From positions 806,001-870,000 of the forward strand of contig NC_057924.1 of NCBI RefSeq assembly GCF_018873765.1: a stretch of DNA of 64,000 nucleotides, given 5' to 3'. This DNA is from Telopea speciosissima. Lineage: Eukaryota; Streptophyta; Magnoliopsida; Proteales; Proteaceae. Under the pieces are notes generated by a model. The model was not told where the DNA came from and ran no database searches. It saw only the letters and a list, made by a program, of their open reading frames with translations. Positions 1 through 14,300 of the stretch are shown here, one piece after another; the first letter of the stretch is position 1; the number at the start of each line of letters is the position of its first letter. Both the position numbers and the translations under genes were made by a program.

Positions 1-454
1 AGAGGGCAAGGGGATCTCTGTATGATCTTTATTAACCTAGAAAAAGCCTATGACAGAGTCCCTAGAGAGTTAATCTAGAATTATACTGGAGAAGAGAAGG
101 GTGTCATGTAAATATGTGGACATAATTAAAGATATGTATGATGGTGTGGTGACTAGCGTAAAAATTGTGGGGGGGGTCAAGGTAGTGAATTCCCAATTAC
201 AATTGGGTTACGTCAAGGATCAGCCTTAAGCCCTTATTTGTTTGTGTTTTTCATGGATGATTTAACTAGAGACATACAAGATGAGGTTCCTTGGTGTATG
301 CTTTTTGCTGATGATATTGTTTTGGTGGATGAGACAAAAGCAAGGATTAACGCCAAGTTGGAGCTATGAAGATCAACATTGGAATCCAAAGGTTTTAAGA
401 TTAGTAGAACTAAGACGGAATATATGGTGCATAACTTTAGCCACACTAGGACTG
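1..454 (+). mobile_element. RTE-type LINE remnant, reverse transcriptase part
   Basis: Broken reading frames encode non-LTR reverse transcriptase motifs: INLEKAYDRVPRE near base 30-70, LRQGSALSPYLF near 210-245 and the catalytic FADDIVLVDE near 304-335. The continuation of the same element resumes near base 1518, so this is the 5' half of a LINE split by a later insertion. It lies on the same strand as PA200, in the intron upstream of the first PA200 exon seen here. Frames are interrupted, so it is a dead copy. A second copy of the family sits in the CAX gene near 49 kb. Assignment to the RTE clade rests on the remembered look of plant RTE proteins, not on a search. Confidence 0.8.
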
Positions 455-1517
455 ATGCAGAAACAAGGGTGTATTCAAAGAAGAAGAAGAAGAAGGCTGC
501 TGCCTACCTTGGCAGCCACCCACGATTTTGAGTAGGCTACTGTCCAGCAGTAGCCCACGATTTCACTGGGTTGTTTTATGTTTTAATTCTTGAGTCCTGT
601 AATAAACCAGTGAACCGGTTGGTTCAGCTGGTCTAATTTAAGTGATGGTCACATAGACTAGTTAAGTCCTTTTATTTATTTAAGTTGTTAGTATAGAAGT
701 CAGTCTCACATCAGCCATGAGTTATTTGGGTTGATAGTGTTTTGTAATTCAAGTAAGGTCCAAATTGGAAGTTTCTAATTTTGAGACTTTCCAATTTTGA
801 CCCCTTCCTCTTTTTGTTCTAGTTAATAAAAGCAACCCAGGAGGGCAATCAGCCCACAATTTTTGCCATTCAACATTGCTGTTAAGCTGCTGCTTCTTCT
901 GAAGTAATTTCATGGTGTTCGATCCTTGGTGATGGAGCTAGTGTGTGATCCAAGTTGACTCCTTGTTGCGGTGGGAAGCCCAGGAGGTTACTCTTCAGTC
1001 ATTTTTCTCATTCTTTTCAAGCGTTCCAGTCATTAGAAGACATCCCCACTCCAGCTGAGACTCACTGTTGCTGCCTGCTCTGCAATTCCTTGGTTAGTTT
1101 CTATTTTTGGATTACCTTCTAATTCCATTCCCTCTCTCTCCTGCCCTATCCAGCCATTAGTTTTCTTCAAGCTTTTCAGCAAATCTTCCCCCCTCTAAGA
1201 CCTCCACTTGACCCCCCTTTTAGCCCCATCTGACCTGCAGATCACCTTCCTCAAGAAATCTCCCTAAAACCCATCAAAACCCACTTTCCCAGCCTGCAGA
1301 CCAAATCGGCAGAGACAACTGCCCTGCTGCTAATCTGTTTGCCTAATCCCTTGACTTCCCTGTTATCCCAGACCTATTCCCTCTCCTTTACCTTTACCCT
1401 CAGCCTATCAATTAATACACCAATCCAACCCAACCTTAACCCCATCGAATTGAACCTTTTCCCTTGAATCAGATCCTGTTGTGGAACTAGTTGAACCTTC
1501 AATCCTGTCCTACATTA
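455..1517. mobile_element. Insertion inside the LINE, LTR-like in composition
   Basis: About 1.06 kb interrupts the LINE between the residues equivalent to HTRTD and DNEVVKI. It has no open coding region. A TATA-like stretch (TTAATAAAAGC near 825-835) followed by pyrimidine-rich sequence resembles the U3/R part of a plant LTR, so a solo LTR or LTR fragment is possible. I could not find convincing terminal TG/CA ends with a target-site duplication, so both the family and the exact ends are uncertain. Confidence 0.3.
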
Positions 1518-1930
1518 AGGGCGGATAATGAGGTGGTGAAAATCGATGAGAGGGAGATTCCACAAAGTGATTATTTTAGATAACTAGGCTCTATCGTAAA
1601 TAAAGAAGATGACATAGATGATGGCGTTGCTCTAAAGATTAAAATAGGATGGATGTAGTGGAGAGGAGCATCCGTGTGTTATGTGATCAGTGTATTCCTT
1701 TAAAGCTTAAAGGAAATTTTGTAGAACTATCATATGACCGGCTATGATGTATGGTGCGGAATGTTGGGGAGTTAAGAAGTGTCATATGAATAAACTAAGT
1801 GTAGCGGAGATGAGGATGTTGAGATGGATGTGTGGCAAAAATAGGAAGGATAAAGTAAGGAATGATCATATTAGAGCTGGACTGGGATAGCTCCGATCCA
1901 AGATAAGCTTCAAGGGAGTCGTTTGAGGTG
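1518..1930 (+). mobile_element. RTE-type LINE remnant, 3' part
   Basis: Continues the LINE that starts at base 1. Translation gives DNEVVKIDEREIPQSDYF, then pieces equivalent to PLKLKG, LSVAEMRMLRWMCG and RNDHIRAGLG. These match the C-terminal part of the minus-strand LINE copy at 48.9-49.8 kb. The frame is interrupted. The characteristic RTE 3' end is not clearly present here. Confidence 0.75.
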
Positions 1931-2325
1931 GCAATGTCATCAAATTTTTTTTTTGGGTTGAAATTTTACAGTATTTTGCAGCATTTACAGCCAACCAAAC
2001 AGAGTCTTGGTGATAGTTTGGCATTCACCATGCTCAATCTGATGGTTGGAGACTAAGATCTTGATCAACATTGTATGACAAAATTCTGTGATACTTCACT
2101 TTTGTATAGAAGGAAATTTTTTTTTCGTTCAGTGGTGTGTTCTGGACCCCTGTTCCAGGCATATGGTATCACCATGTTTGTTTTTTCTTATTGTCTATGT
2201 TTTATATTATGGAGTCTCCCTATTGTTTTGATGATTCACTTTGTGGAGCCTCTCTTGGAATTGTCATCTGAATTCTCTTGAATATTTATTATAATAAGAT
2301 ACCAACCAGCCATCTTGTATTACAG

Positions 2326-5300
2326 GTTCCTGTTGCAAATGGAAGAGGTTCATACCCTTTCTCTGTTGATGTTCCAAGAAATACAAGGTTCTTATTTTCC
2401 AACAAAGCAGTTATTCCAGCCAAGGCCATTGCTAAATCAATTGTAAGAAAGATTGTTATCTGGTCTTTTCTATGCTTTCTAGTTTTTTTGTTCAGGAGAA
2501 TTAAGAGGCTTGTAACTAGCTGTGTGTGCAATTATATGATACCTTAGATGGTTCTTGAGAAATTCATGATGGCTATAACTGGCAACTGCTACAGGTTTAC
2601 TTACTAAAGCCCGGGAGTTCGGCACAAGAATATTTTGAGAAATTGGTCAACCTACTAGAACAGTTCGTCTCGCTGCATTTCTTCAGTTCTTGATTTCTTC
2701 CCAAAGCATTTGCATTTTCAATCAAGGTCATGTTTACTTCTGGTTTTATTGTGTAGGTATTACCATCCATCCAATGGTGGTCACTGGAGTTACTCATTAG
2801 AGCGTTTCTTGCGGTATTTAGTAATTACCTTCCAAAAACGTCTTACACATGAGCAACAGTGAGTACTTTATCTGGATAGAGAAATGAGATATGGGATGTT
2901 CAACATTCCTATGCTTTTTGGGAAAGTTTATGTTGTTCCTACTGAAGCATTAGTTGATACAGGAACATGGATGAAAAGAGACAGGCTGAACTGTATCTGG
3001 GAAGTTCAGAAAGAGCTTCTTTTGTTAAAGTGTTGTTGAAGTTAATTGATCGTGGTCAATACAGCAAAAATGAATCTCTTGCGGAGACTGTTGCTGCAGC
3101 AACATCTGTTTTATCATATGTAGAGCCCTCTTTGGTGCTGCCATTTATAGCATCTCGATTCCACATGGCCTTGGAGACAGTAAGTAGTATTGCTGCCTAT
3201 GTTTTCTTACATTTATAATTGCTAGATTTTACTTTCATAAAAAAGATTTGATAGTATTTAATCTTATAAACTCTGGTTCTTCTGCATGGAGATTTAAGAT
3301 TTTTACTCTTTTTCTTATTTTAGTACCACATATCTTGCTGGCACACCAATAAAACAACATGGTTTCATTTCTTTTTATTTTATTTGTCTTATTGCACCAA
3401 CTCTTGTTCCTGTATTTTGTATGTTGGTCAGATGACAGCAACTCATCAGTTGAAGACTGCAGTCACATCAGTAGCATTTGCTGGGCGCGCACTGTTTCTT
3501 GCATCTTTTTCATCTTCTTCGTCAAAAACAGATGATCTTGGTAATATTGATATGTTCACTGATCTTCTACCGATTTCATTATCCAATGCCTTGCTTGGTA
3601 TGGATGCTAATGATCCCCCGAAGACCTTGGCAACCATGCAATTGATAGGTTCTGTATTTTCCAATGTAAGTAAGGAGTAATATGATTGTCGCAAATGTAT
3701 ATTGCTCGTAATATGTAAGAAAGTTGTCTTCTTTTTATTACCTGTCTTATTTTGCAGATATATTCGCTGGATGATAATGAAAATGGGTCATCATTTATGT
3801 CAACGATCAGCTTTTCTGATTGGCTTGATGAGTTTTTGTGTCGTCTGTTTTCTTTACTTATGCACTTGGAGCCAGGCACTGTTCTGTAAGCAACATCGCT
3901 TTGGGGTTCTTCGTAGTTTCATTTACTGGGTTTATCTTCTCATTATTTCCGTTTTGTTCACCTGTATCCAGAACTGAAGGCATGCAGACATCGGCAACAT
4001 CAGGAACCTTCTTGGTTGAAGATGGCCCCTCCTACTTTTGCATGCTAGAAATCTTACTTGGAAAACTTTCAAAGCCTTTATATAATCAGGTTTTGTCTTT
4101 TATCTGCTAGCCAATTCTTATACGTGATCACTAGGTTTTAGTTCTAAGACACTTCATCTCCCCCCTCCCAACTTCCCCTTTTCTTGGTTTTTGGACGCTC
4201 TTTGGCTGATCTTCCTGTCATAATATACACAGGCTTTAAAGAAAATTTCTAAGTTTGTGAAGACAAATATTCTTCCTGGAGCTATTTCAGAGGTTGGACT
4301 TCTTTGTTGTGCTTGTGTTCATGCGAACCCAGAAGAGGCAGCTATTCACCTTATTGAACCAATATTGGTGTCAATCATATCCTCTTTAAAAGGAACACCT
4401 GTTACAGGTTTTGGTGGAACAGGAATTTCTGATGCCTCAGTTTCGACCAAGGTTTATCTTCCAAACGTTGTTTGATCACCCACTTTCATGTCTTCCCTGG
4501 AATTCTTTAATGAACTTTAGATTATTTGCAGGCAAAACCTACACTTTCTCCAGCTCTGGAAACTGCTGTTGATTATCAATTAAAAATATTGTCAGTTGCC
4601 ATCAGTTATGGAGGTCAGGTGCTTCTTCGATACAAGGATCAACTGAAAGAAGCAATTGTGTCTGCTTTTGAAGCACCATCTTGGAAGGTAGTGTACATGT
4701 GGCTATTTAGTGAAGTTAGAAGTCCTCTACATTCTTTCTCAGTAGGATACCTGCCAAATTGTAGCTGTTAAAATGATATTTTAGTTATTCTTGCACTTCA
4801 TATTTCTGTAAGGATTTCATTTCATATTATAGGTTAATGGAGCTGGTGATCATGTTCTGCGGTCCCTCCTTGGAAGCCTGATCCTTTATTACCCAATTGA
4901 CCAGTATAAGTATGTGCATCTCTTTCATATTATATTCTTCAGATTTCTTCATTCTCCTAGTTTTTTTAACTGCTTGTGTACCAAACAAATTCCTGGATTC
5001 CTAGGTGCATTTCACGTCATCCTGATGCTGCCATTTTAGAAGAATGGATCAGCACTAAAGGTTATCAGAATGAAGAACAGCTATTGAGCCCCCAGTGGCA
5101 TGTCCCCAGTGATGATGAAATATTGTTTGCAAATGAACTCTTAAACCTGCATTTTCAATCAGCTTTAGATGATCTTCTTCAAATATGTCAGGCCAAAATT
5201 CATTCTGATCCAGGTGGAGGTCATATTTTCCCTTCTATTTGAGTTCCTTTTGTGGTAGAAACTGTTTCCTCATGAAAAGATGTAGTAATACTTGAATTTT

Positions 5301-8300
5301 GTGATGAAGTGATGTCTGATTTAGATGGGTATAGGTTCTAACAGAGTATGAAGACTGGGCCTATTATGAATTTGGTTTTTGGAATATAAATTTGCGTATA
5401 GGTTCTGATAGAGATCTGTGAAAGTTGAATACTCCAGAAGAACAGGGCCACATTTGACACACTGAGAAAATTTTGAGAAGTGTGGATAGATCAGACTGCA
5501 TAACAGGATTCATGTAATCCTGTTGTTATGACTTGTCTTGATTTGATGTTGTTCTGTTATATGTGAGAAAAGACTTGAGGTAGAATGTGTTCTGAATAGG
5601 TTAATTTCCAATTTTTTTTTATTCCTATGGATATAATTTACTAGATATGGCTTTTCCCTCTTATGTAGTATCAGTATCTGATGATTAGATGGAACTTATT
5701 GTTCAGGAAATGAAAAAGAGCATTTGAAGGTGACTCTTCTACGTATTGATTCTTCACTGCAAGGTGTTGTGTCTTGCTTGCCTGATTTCTGCCCATCATT
5801 TAGGGATGGGGGGATTGAAGATCTAGGTTGTAGTTCTTTCTTAATTGCTGGAGCCTCAGGCTCAACTATTGGCAGCTCTGAACTTCGGGAGAAAGCTGCT
5901 GAGATAATACATGTGACTTGCAAGTAATGTTTAATGACCATCATCCTCTCTAGGTGACCTTCTGCCTCTTTTTACCAATTTACTGACATCATCCATGGAT
6001 ACTGGCAGATACTTATTGGAGGAAAGATCAGACGATAGCATTCTTTTGATACTCCTTATCCGTATAATGGATGCTTTGGGGAATTATGGTCTGTATACTG
6101 TATCTAAATAAAGTAGAATCATGGGTATAATGTCATACAGTTGCTGCTGATATTCAATGTGTTTCTCTTATTTTTCTTTCTCTTGTCATTCCTTTTGAAA
6201 CCGATCATACAGGAAGCTTGGAATATGATGAATGGTCAAATCATAGGCAAGCCTGGAAATTGGAATCTGCTGCCATTATAGAGCCACCGACAAATTTTAT
6301 TGTTTCATCACATTCTCAAGGAAAGAGAAGGTGAAGGGGCCCTTATACCATAATTTTGTATGTATAATTGAAGAACACATCAAATTCAATTGTTAACTCC
6401 TGCATGTGTTCCATCTCTTTTCCAGGCCAAGATGGGCACTTATTGACAAGACATACATGCATAATACATGGAGATCATCACAAGCATCATATCATCTGTA
6501 TCGTACAAGAGGGAATATATCTCCATCAGATCATGTGGTTCTTCTGATGGATGATCTTCTGACTCTCTCATTGCATAGCTATGAAACTGTCCGGATGTGA
6601 GTTGACTAGTTCTCCTGTACCTGTTTTTTTTAACAAAATTTTTTTAGTGATAAGAAAGAGTATTCACTGACAAGGGGTATATCTTCTATGGGGTCAGGCA
6701 TGGGTTGGGTGGTGCTCTTTTCTTGTTTTTTTTTTCTCTCTCCTTTTATGTTCCTTTTTCTTTTAAATATTATTAATAAAATTTTAATGGCCTAATAAAA
6801 GGGAGGGGGGGGGGGGGGGGAGGGAGAGGGAACTGCACATTAGAAAATGAAAATTTTATCTATAAGGGTGTTATTATTGTTATTGAGCCAAGTGATTTGC
6901 CCCATTTTACATGTTGAAGATTTAAATGTCTTTATCCCATGATTTTAAACTTTTTAATGATGGTGTGTCTTCTGAAGATTACTTGGTGGCTGCTCTTAGT
7001 TCTTACTGTCATTTGTTGTTTGATCTAATATAGCAGTTGAATTTGTCTCCAGATTTGCCGGGAAATCTCTCCTAAAGATTCTCAAGCGTTGGCCATCTTT
7101 GATCTCAAAGTGTGTTCTCACCCTTATTGAGAGCTTACGCAATCCAAGCTCACCGGAACATGCAGTATTGGGTTCTTGTTCAATCCTGGCCACACAAACT
7201 GTTCTCAAGCATTTGACAATGGTAGTTTTTTTTATAGGAAAAGTAAATATTGAAAACAAAAATCTTTAAGGGAGTGAGTATTTCTTACATTTCTTCTTTC
7301 TGGTCATGTATCAGGATGCAAAGGCCTTCTCCTCATTTCTTCTAGGTATCCTTGCAAGGTAACATAAACTGTTTGCAATCTGTCAGCTTGACACCCGTTT
7401 TAACCTCAATATATATCTATATGATGCATGCCCACAAAATCTTGATATTACTAATCGATTTTTATATAATCTTTGAAGCTCCCATCATGAATCACTGAAA
7501 TCTCAGAAATCAATCAATGAGGTAATTCTTGAATAGGAAGATTGGATGCTGTCTGTGTTACATTTTCTGTGTTGTCTGACAGTGTTGATTGCAACAGCTT
7601 TTTGTCAAATACAACATCCATTTTGCTGGAGTTTCCAGGAGCATTTTTAGGACACCAGACATTCATTCAAATGAACCAAACTTTGCAGATTTGGTTTCTC
7701 AGATTGTTTCAATGAGCTTTGACACCACTGGCTTGCATTGGCGGTAATGGTTATTTTGTATTTGCTTTATTAACTTTTAGTTGCATATTTTTGTTACAGT
7801 TTGGTTAGCTGTCACACCCATGTTAACGAGCCATAGTTGAAGGCTAAAATGGGTACAAGAACAAATACACATATGGTGTGCAGGCAATGCATTTTCTTTT
7901 ATTGAATAATAAGTACCTGTGAACTTTATTAGAATAGTGAGATAAAATGGGTACAAGAACAAATATACAATAACTCTCCAGTTGACAATACCCAAGAAAT
8001 CCTCTTCCTCCATTCCATCCCCACCCTAGAGGTTCATGAGCTAACGTAGGCTCTAAAATCACATAAAAGACCTCCAAGCTCTAGCTTGGCTTACTCATGC
8101 ACCAAGGAATTTACCAATCTGGGCTTCCAGTGGAATGAGATGTTCATGGAGGTTTTGAGCATTCAGGACTACCTCATGAGAGGTAAGCTAGTTTCCGAGA
8201 GCCATCTTTCTCCAGCATTTTCATCCTTTCACCGTTACCATCGAGTACTGAATCCTTAAAGAAAATGCCTAAGTCCAATTGTAATGCACTAATATCTGCT

Positions 8301-11300
8301 TACATTGAATCCTTTTTCAATAAATGCAGAGAAGGCCCAAGTCGCTCTTGTTTGGTCTCTAAATGTACCCTCGATGCCTGATTGCCTTTAAATCTCCCAA
8401 AGAGCATTTGTAGAAATAGGGGATGAGGGCCATAGTCTCACCATCTGCACCTACTGGGGTAACAATCTGCTGATTGGACTCCATGTGGGAATGCCTGAAT
8501 GCATAAAGATTCCATGGAAGATATCAGCTGTAATTTCACATTTGACTGCAGAATCTCTAGAATTACTAGTATTCTGAAACACCCATCTGTTCTACACCTA
8601 TTGGATATACCATGTTCTGCCACCAAGGTTCAAAATCCAAATATTTCAGGCTGATTGAGAATATAATTCAGAAGTACCCTGGTAAAACCAGTCTTTAGAA
8701 GTGGCATGGGTGCCTTTTGCAAAATGACTATCAACTATTGAAGTAATGAACAAAAAAGCTGGTTGACAGATTCATAATCTACCGTGCACATCATGCTACT
8801 GTGACAGAAGACATCCGAGACACCCTAGTTTATCCTTGGCTCATTTTGTAGGCTATGCTTTCCTTCTCTTTTTTAACCTATATGAGTCCTCTTCTAAGCT
8901 GTGTGTCCCACTCTTCCCTTGATTAAGAATCATCAGACACATGGATATGATGGTTCCTTTATTTTTTCTTTTGAAAATATTTTAGGGATAATGTGAATAG
9001 ATCAGGAAATCTAGAGTTAGGAGATCACCATTCCACATGTCCTCTGATAGTCTGATATCTTGATTTTTTTCACCCTTTGCCATATTTAGCTGCACATGGG
9101 AATACAGTTGCACACCTGTTTTCCTTGTGCTCTCTTCTACGCACATAAGTGTAACTGACTTTATCTCCAAAATCCCACCCATTTTATTGAATGCTCTAAT
9201 TAGCATGAAATCACTCTGTATCAAAAGCACCAAAAAGTGGTTCCTGTCAATGCTCTTCAAATAACTTGGCTTGGTTACTGGATCTCAAAACTCTCTTTAG
9301 TTTCAGATTTTCACCTTGTGTGAGACCACTATATATGAGTGGCCTCCCCTCAATCTCACATTGTAAATTCCCGATACACCAACTAATGCAAGGTGTCTTC
9401 CTCATTTAGATTGATACGTTTTTAATAAATAATGAAATTTAATAGAAGAAAATCAGGATATATGAAGAGGGACCAATCACAACAAAGAAAGAAGGGAATA
9501 CATACTCTGCCCTATACATAAACAAGGATGAACTACTCCCTGACTAGCTAAGTTGTTGGTGACGTTATTAGCAGACCTTGCTCCATTAGAATGCTGTATT
9601 TTCTTGGGAAGCAAAGTGGTGCATGTGTCTAATGGCCTGTAAGTGATATCATGACCAATCAGACTGTTCCCAGAACCAACCAATAACAGTATCTCCTTCA
9701 ATAATATGATAATGAGCTCTCATTGAAAGAACGGAGTCAAAACTTGTTATTACTTATTAACACCACTACACCAGTGATTTGGATTGATTCTTGCCTAATT
9801 GGTCTATAATCCTTTTGAGCTGTGAATCCTTCCCTTTATGGCATCACTTATGAGCATGTTAAAAGCCTTTTGAAGGTCTTCCTTCACGGCTTCACCACAT
9901 CCTAGTGTTCTCAGAAAAACGCTTAGAGAATCCTTTTGGACTATGGTATTTATCCTTCTCCATGAGCATGCATATATAAACCTCTTTGTTTTGGAGGATT
10001 TTAAGAAACTAGAACTTTTTCTTTTTTCCTAGGTACAATCTGATGGCCAACAGAGTATTGTTATTGTTAACTATGGCTTCTAGAAGTGATGCAAATCTGT
10101 CATCAAAAATCCCGAGTGAAACTGCTGGTTAGTGTCCATCATTGTTTGGTAATGCGTGTGGTTGTAAGGATTACTGTATGTTGCTTTCTTTTCTGTTATT
10201 TCCTATATTTATTGAATGCTTTCTTTATTTGTGCGTGAATCCTGTGTTTGACTGCTTTCTATTTTGATTTAAAATCTTTCCAGGTCACTTCTTAAAAAAT
10301 CTAAAGAGTCAGCTTCCACAGACTCGGATACTTGCAATCTCAGCTCTGAATACCTTATTGAAAGAATCACCATACAAACTGGCTGCTACAGAAGTGCATC
10401 ATTCTTCAAAGGGAAATAATAAATCTTCCCTTGAAGAGGCTTTGAGTCAAATATTTCAGGAAGAGGGATTTTTTTATGATACATTGAACAGTCTTTCTCA
10501 TGTCCACATAATCAATGATGCTGAAAGTTCATCCTCACGAGGAAATCATGGAACTTCCTTCCAAAGCCTAGCAGATAAATCGATCACCCGTTTCTACTTT
10601 GAGTTTACAGCTTTATGGCCTCGGACTCCTAGTTGGATCTCTTTATTTGGAAGTGATACTTTTTACTCAAACTTTGCACGGATTTTTAAACGGTTGATTC
10701 AAGAATGTGGCATGCCAGTTTTATTAGCGCTCAAAACTTCGCTGGAGGAGTTTTCAAATTCTACAGAGAGGTCAAAGCAATGTGTTGCTGCTGAAGCATT
10801 GGCTGGAGTATTGCATTCTGATATCAATGGACTTTTGGAAGCATGGGACAGTTGGATAATGATCCAACTGCAGAAGATCATTCAAGCACCATCTGTGGAA
10901 TCTCTTCCTGAGTGGGCAGCTTGCATACGTTATGCAGTTACTGGAAAAGGAAAATATGGAACAGGAATTCCACTTCTAAGGCAAAAGATCATGGATTGCT
11001 TAATGAGTCCTTTGCCTCAAATGGTAGCTACCAATGTAGTTGCTAAGCGGTATGCTTTCCTATCAGCTGTTCTAATAGAAATCTCCCCTCCAAGGATGCC
11101 AGTGGCTGAAGTCGAGTTTCATGATAAACTTTTGGAGGAGTTGCTTAACAATATGAGCCATTCATCTGCACAAGTAAGCATAGATTTTTTGTCCCAAATC
11201 TTGGCTGGTGTTGAAACGTTTAATTTTTGTACTCTTTTTTTTTTTGGTAAATAGAGATTCTATTAGAAACAATAAAAGGCTACACAGATATAGTGTACAG

Positions 11301-14300
11301 AAACAAAAGAAAGGTCTGGTCCAAAGAAACAATCTAATAATCCAGGTAGCAATCCAAGGTCTTAACTAAGGCCTGCTGGTATGGGCTCAATATCAATAGA
11401 ATTCAAGGAAAAAAGGGTAAGCTGATAAATAGAACCGTATTTAAGAATTGAAATTAGGAGTATAACTGAGAAATCAGATAAAAAAAGAACTCTAATTTCA
11501 AGACTATGTTTCATAGACTGATAATGATAAATCAATCGCATATTCACTGGTAGTTGCAGAATACAACAACAAACACAGCCTTTTCCCAACTTAATGAGGG
11601 TCTGCTACATGAATCCAGAACAAAAAAGAAAAAGGGTAAAGAGGAGATGGAGAAAAGGGGAGTTGGAAATGAGATGAGACATGCAAAATGGCAAAAGACA
11701 AACGAGAGATGGAAACTAGAAAAGAAAAAGGAAGAAAGGAAGAAAGACAGATAAAATAATGTGAAATTTAAATCAAAATAGAGAATCTGAATCATTAACA
11801 GAATGAGAAGATAGATAGCAGAGGAAAGACCTAAAAAAATGACAGATCTAAATATCTAAGAATTACAGAAAGAAAGTAGATGAAAAACCTGTCAGCACTT
11901 GAAAGAAGGTCTGATCTTGTACTTACAGATCTGATAAGTTGTAAATTAATGTCTCTCTGCAGATCCTTAAAGGAGGAGAAAATAAAGAAGAAATGTTAGA
12001 GAGAGAGAGAGAGAGAGAGTTTCATGATAGTGGAGATAAAAGGGGAGGAGAGAAATCAGTATGGAATAGACTGAATTGATGGGGAAGAAAGGGGAGAGGA
12101 AAAAAGGTTGGATAGGGATCTTGATTGAAGCTTTCCAGGTACTGCTGGATGGGGTTGATAAGCAAGGCATTAACCTTCAAAGGCTAAAATTTAACACTAT
12201 ATTTGACTCTATAAGAGACAATTGAAGTAGACTACCTTAACTAACTGATTGGGACCACACAACTTTAATAAAAAAAGGAACCTCAAAGACTTTAAAGGAC
12301 CACACATCCGGACCACTTCTGAAATATAATTACAAGATGGTCTTCGTCAATTCAGTAAATAATTCACTCGACAACAACTCACATGTGAGTGCTTCAAAGA
12401 GCTTGTTTTTGGACCAAAGAGGCGTGGTTCTTGGGTTGGATTGGGCTGGCTGAACCTAGCTACCTTGAGCCTGGGCTTCCATCTTGGATCCAATTCTCCT
12501 ACCATTGAGAGTCACTGCATCACAGCCAGAAACGATGAGGGCCATTCAGATTGTGTGAAAGCAAAGGCATTATGTGGGCTGATTACTGTTCCAATTCGGA
12601 GCTTGATCTTTTGGGGGCAATGATTCAGTTTTCTTTTCGCTGTATTGACAACTGGTTAAGCCTTCCACATCTTTGGTGGGGCTTCTTAACCAACTATTTT
12701 TTCTGATAATAAGATCGTCTCGAATATTCCTAAAGAAATTTGTGTTTAAAGTTCTTGTTAAATCAGAAATCTAAGCTAATGCTACATCCAGTATTTATTC
12801 AAACATGGAGACAATTCAGAAGCCATATTTATGAATTTCAAGTGTTTATGGGCCTTGTATGTCCTGTTTTCCAGTAAGTTTCTATTTGTTCTTAATAAGG
12901 AAATAAAAAAAAGTATTTTGAGTGTGAAATCTCTGTTAGGTACCCGTTCTTAATCTAATTCTGATGCACATTTTGTGTGGGCAGGTAAGAGAAGCTATTG
13001 GAGTTGCACTTTCTGTGTTATGCTCTAACATTCGCCTTTGTGAATCCTTTACACCTCTTCAGACTCATGAAGAGGCAAAAAATAATGTGGATAACTCACC
13101 TAAAAGGGAAAGTTGGCATAAGCTTCTAACAGAAAAAGCATCTGAAGTGGCTGTAAACATCCAGAATGCCAGTCAGTTTGACAATTTGGAAAACTCAATA
13201 GAGATAACTTATGAAAATGGAATTTCAAATGACGATTCATGGGAAGACATAAAGTGGATGGAAACGGTACTCTATTTTACTTGGATTTTAAGCTGAAACT
13301 TCATCTCTTCTGGACATTTCTCTAATAAATCTACTTTTTTTTTCTTTTCTAAATTATATGCAGATGTTCCATTTTGTTATCTCATCTTTGAAGTCTGGAA
13401 GGTCTTCTTGTTTATTAGACATAATTGTGGGTCTTCTTTATCCTATTCTTTCTTTAAAGGTATGTAAAAATTTAGTTTGATTGTGCCTTAGTTGGTTTAT
13501 TGGTTTCTAGGTTTTTATCACACTTTAACATCCTTTTAATGCATTTTGGGTTTCTTCCGCATGGTTTTAATAATTAGTGTTAGATTGGTTGGATCACCTG
13601 TTCTAGGTTAGTAACAGGCTCACACACATCAGCTACCAATATGGGGCATTTGCTTGTTGAAGTTGCAGATCTTTTTTGATTGTCTGATCAATACCCATCT
13701 GGATCGGCATCTTAGGCCCACTGAAGCTCCAGTTTGAGGCCTATGAGGAAGTCCGTTTTGAAGCTTGATCAAACCCCCAAATTCAGGCTCTAAATATCTG
13801 TACTAGTGTGGGTTACTGGTCTGTCTCCTGGCTGATTTGCATGCACCTCTCCTGCGTCAATTCTTGTTTCCCATTCACTGCCAGTTCTGTTGAAGCACTG
13901 GTTTCATTATTATTTCTTCCATATTTTTATTTATTTCTAGTTGTTTTTAATCATTCATTGCATTAGATTTATGCTTTGGATGGTCTTGCAAATGGAAGTC
14001 TTTGTTCATAGAATTGGAGTTACCACACATTGTTTGACATTTTAATAGTAACGGTCGTTTAAGTCTAGATTTTTCTTGAACTTGATAGCGCTTTCATGTC
14101 TGAAGCTTATTCTGGTGACCTTCAGCTTCTTGCCTATCATACTTGAATAAATTTAAATAAGTTGAGAAGAATATGGAAATTATTCCTTGAAGAGAACGTC
14201 ATGTTTGCTGGGAATAATGTTTCTGCGAAATACTCAGGTATTATAGATCTGGGTCTAAGGAAATTTTGGTTCTTTTTGAAGGAAACATCGAATAAAGACT

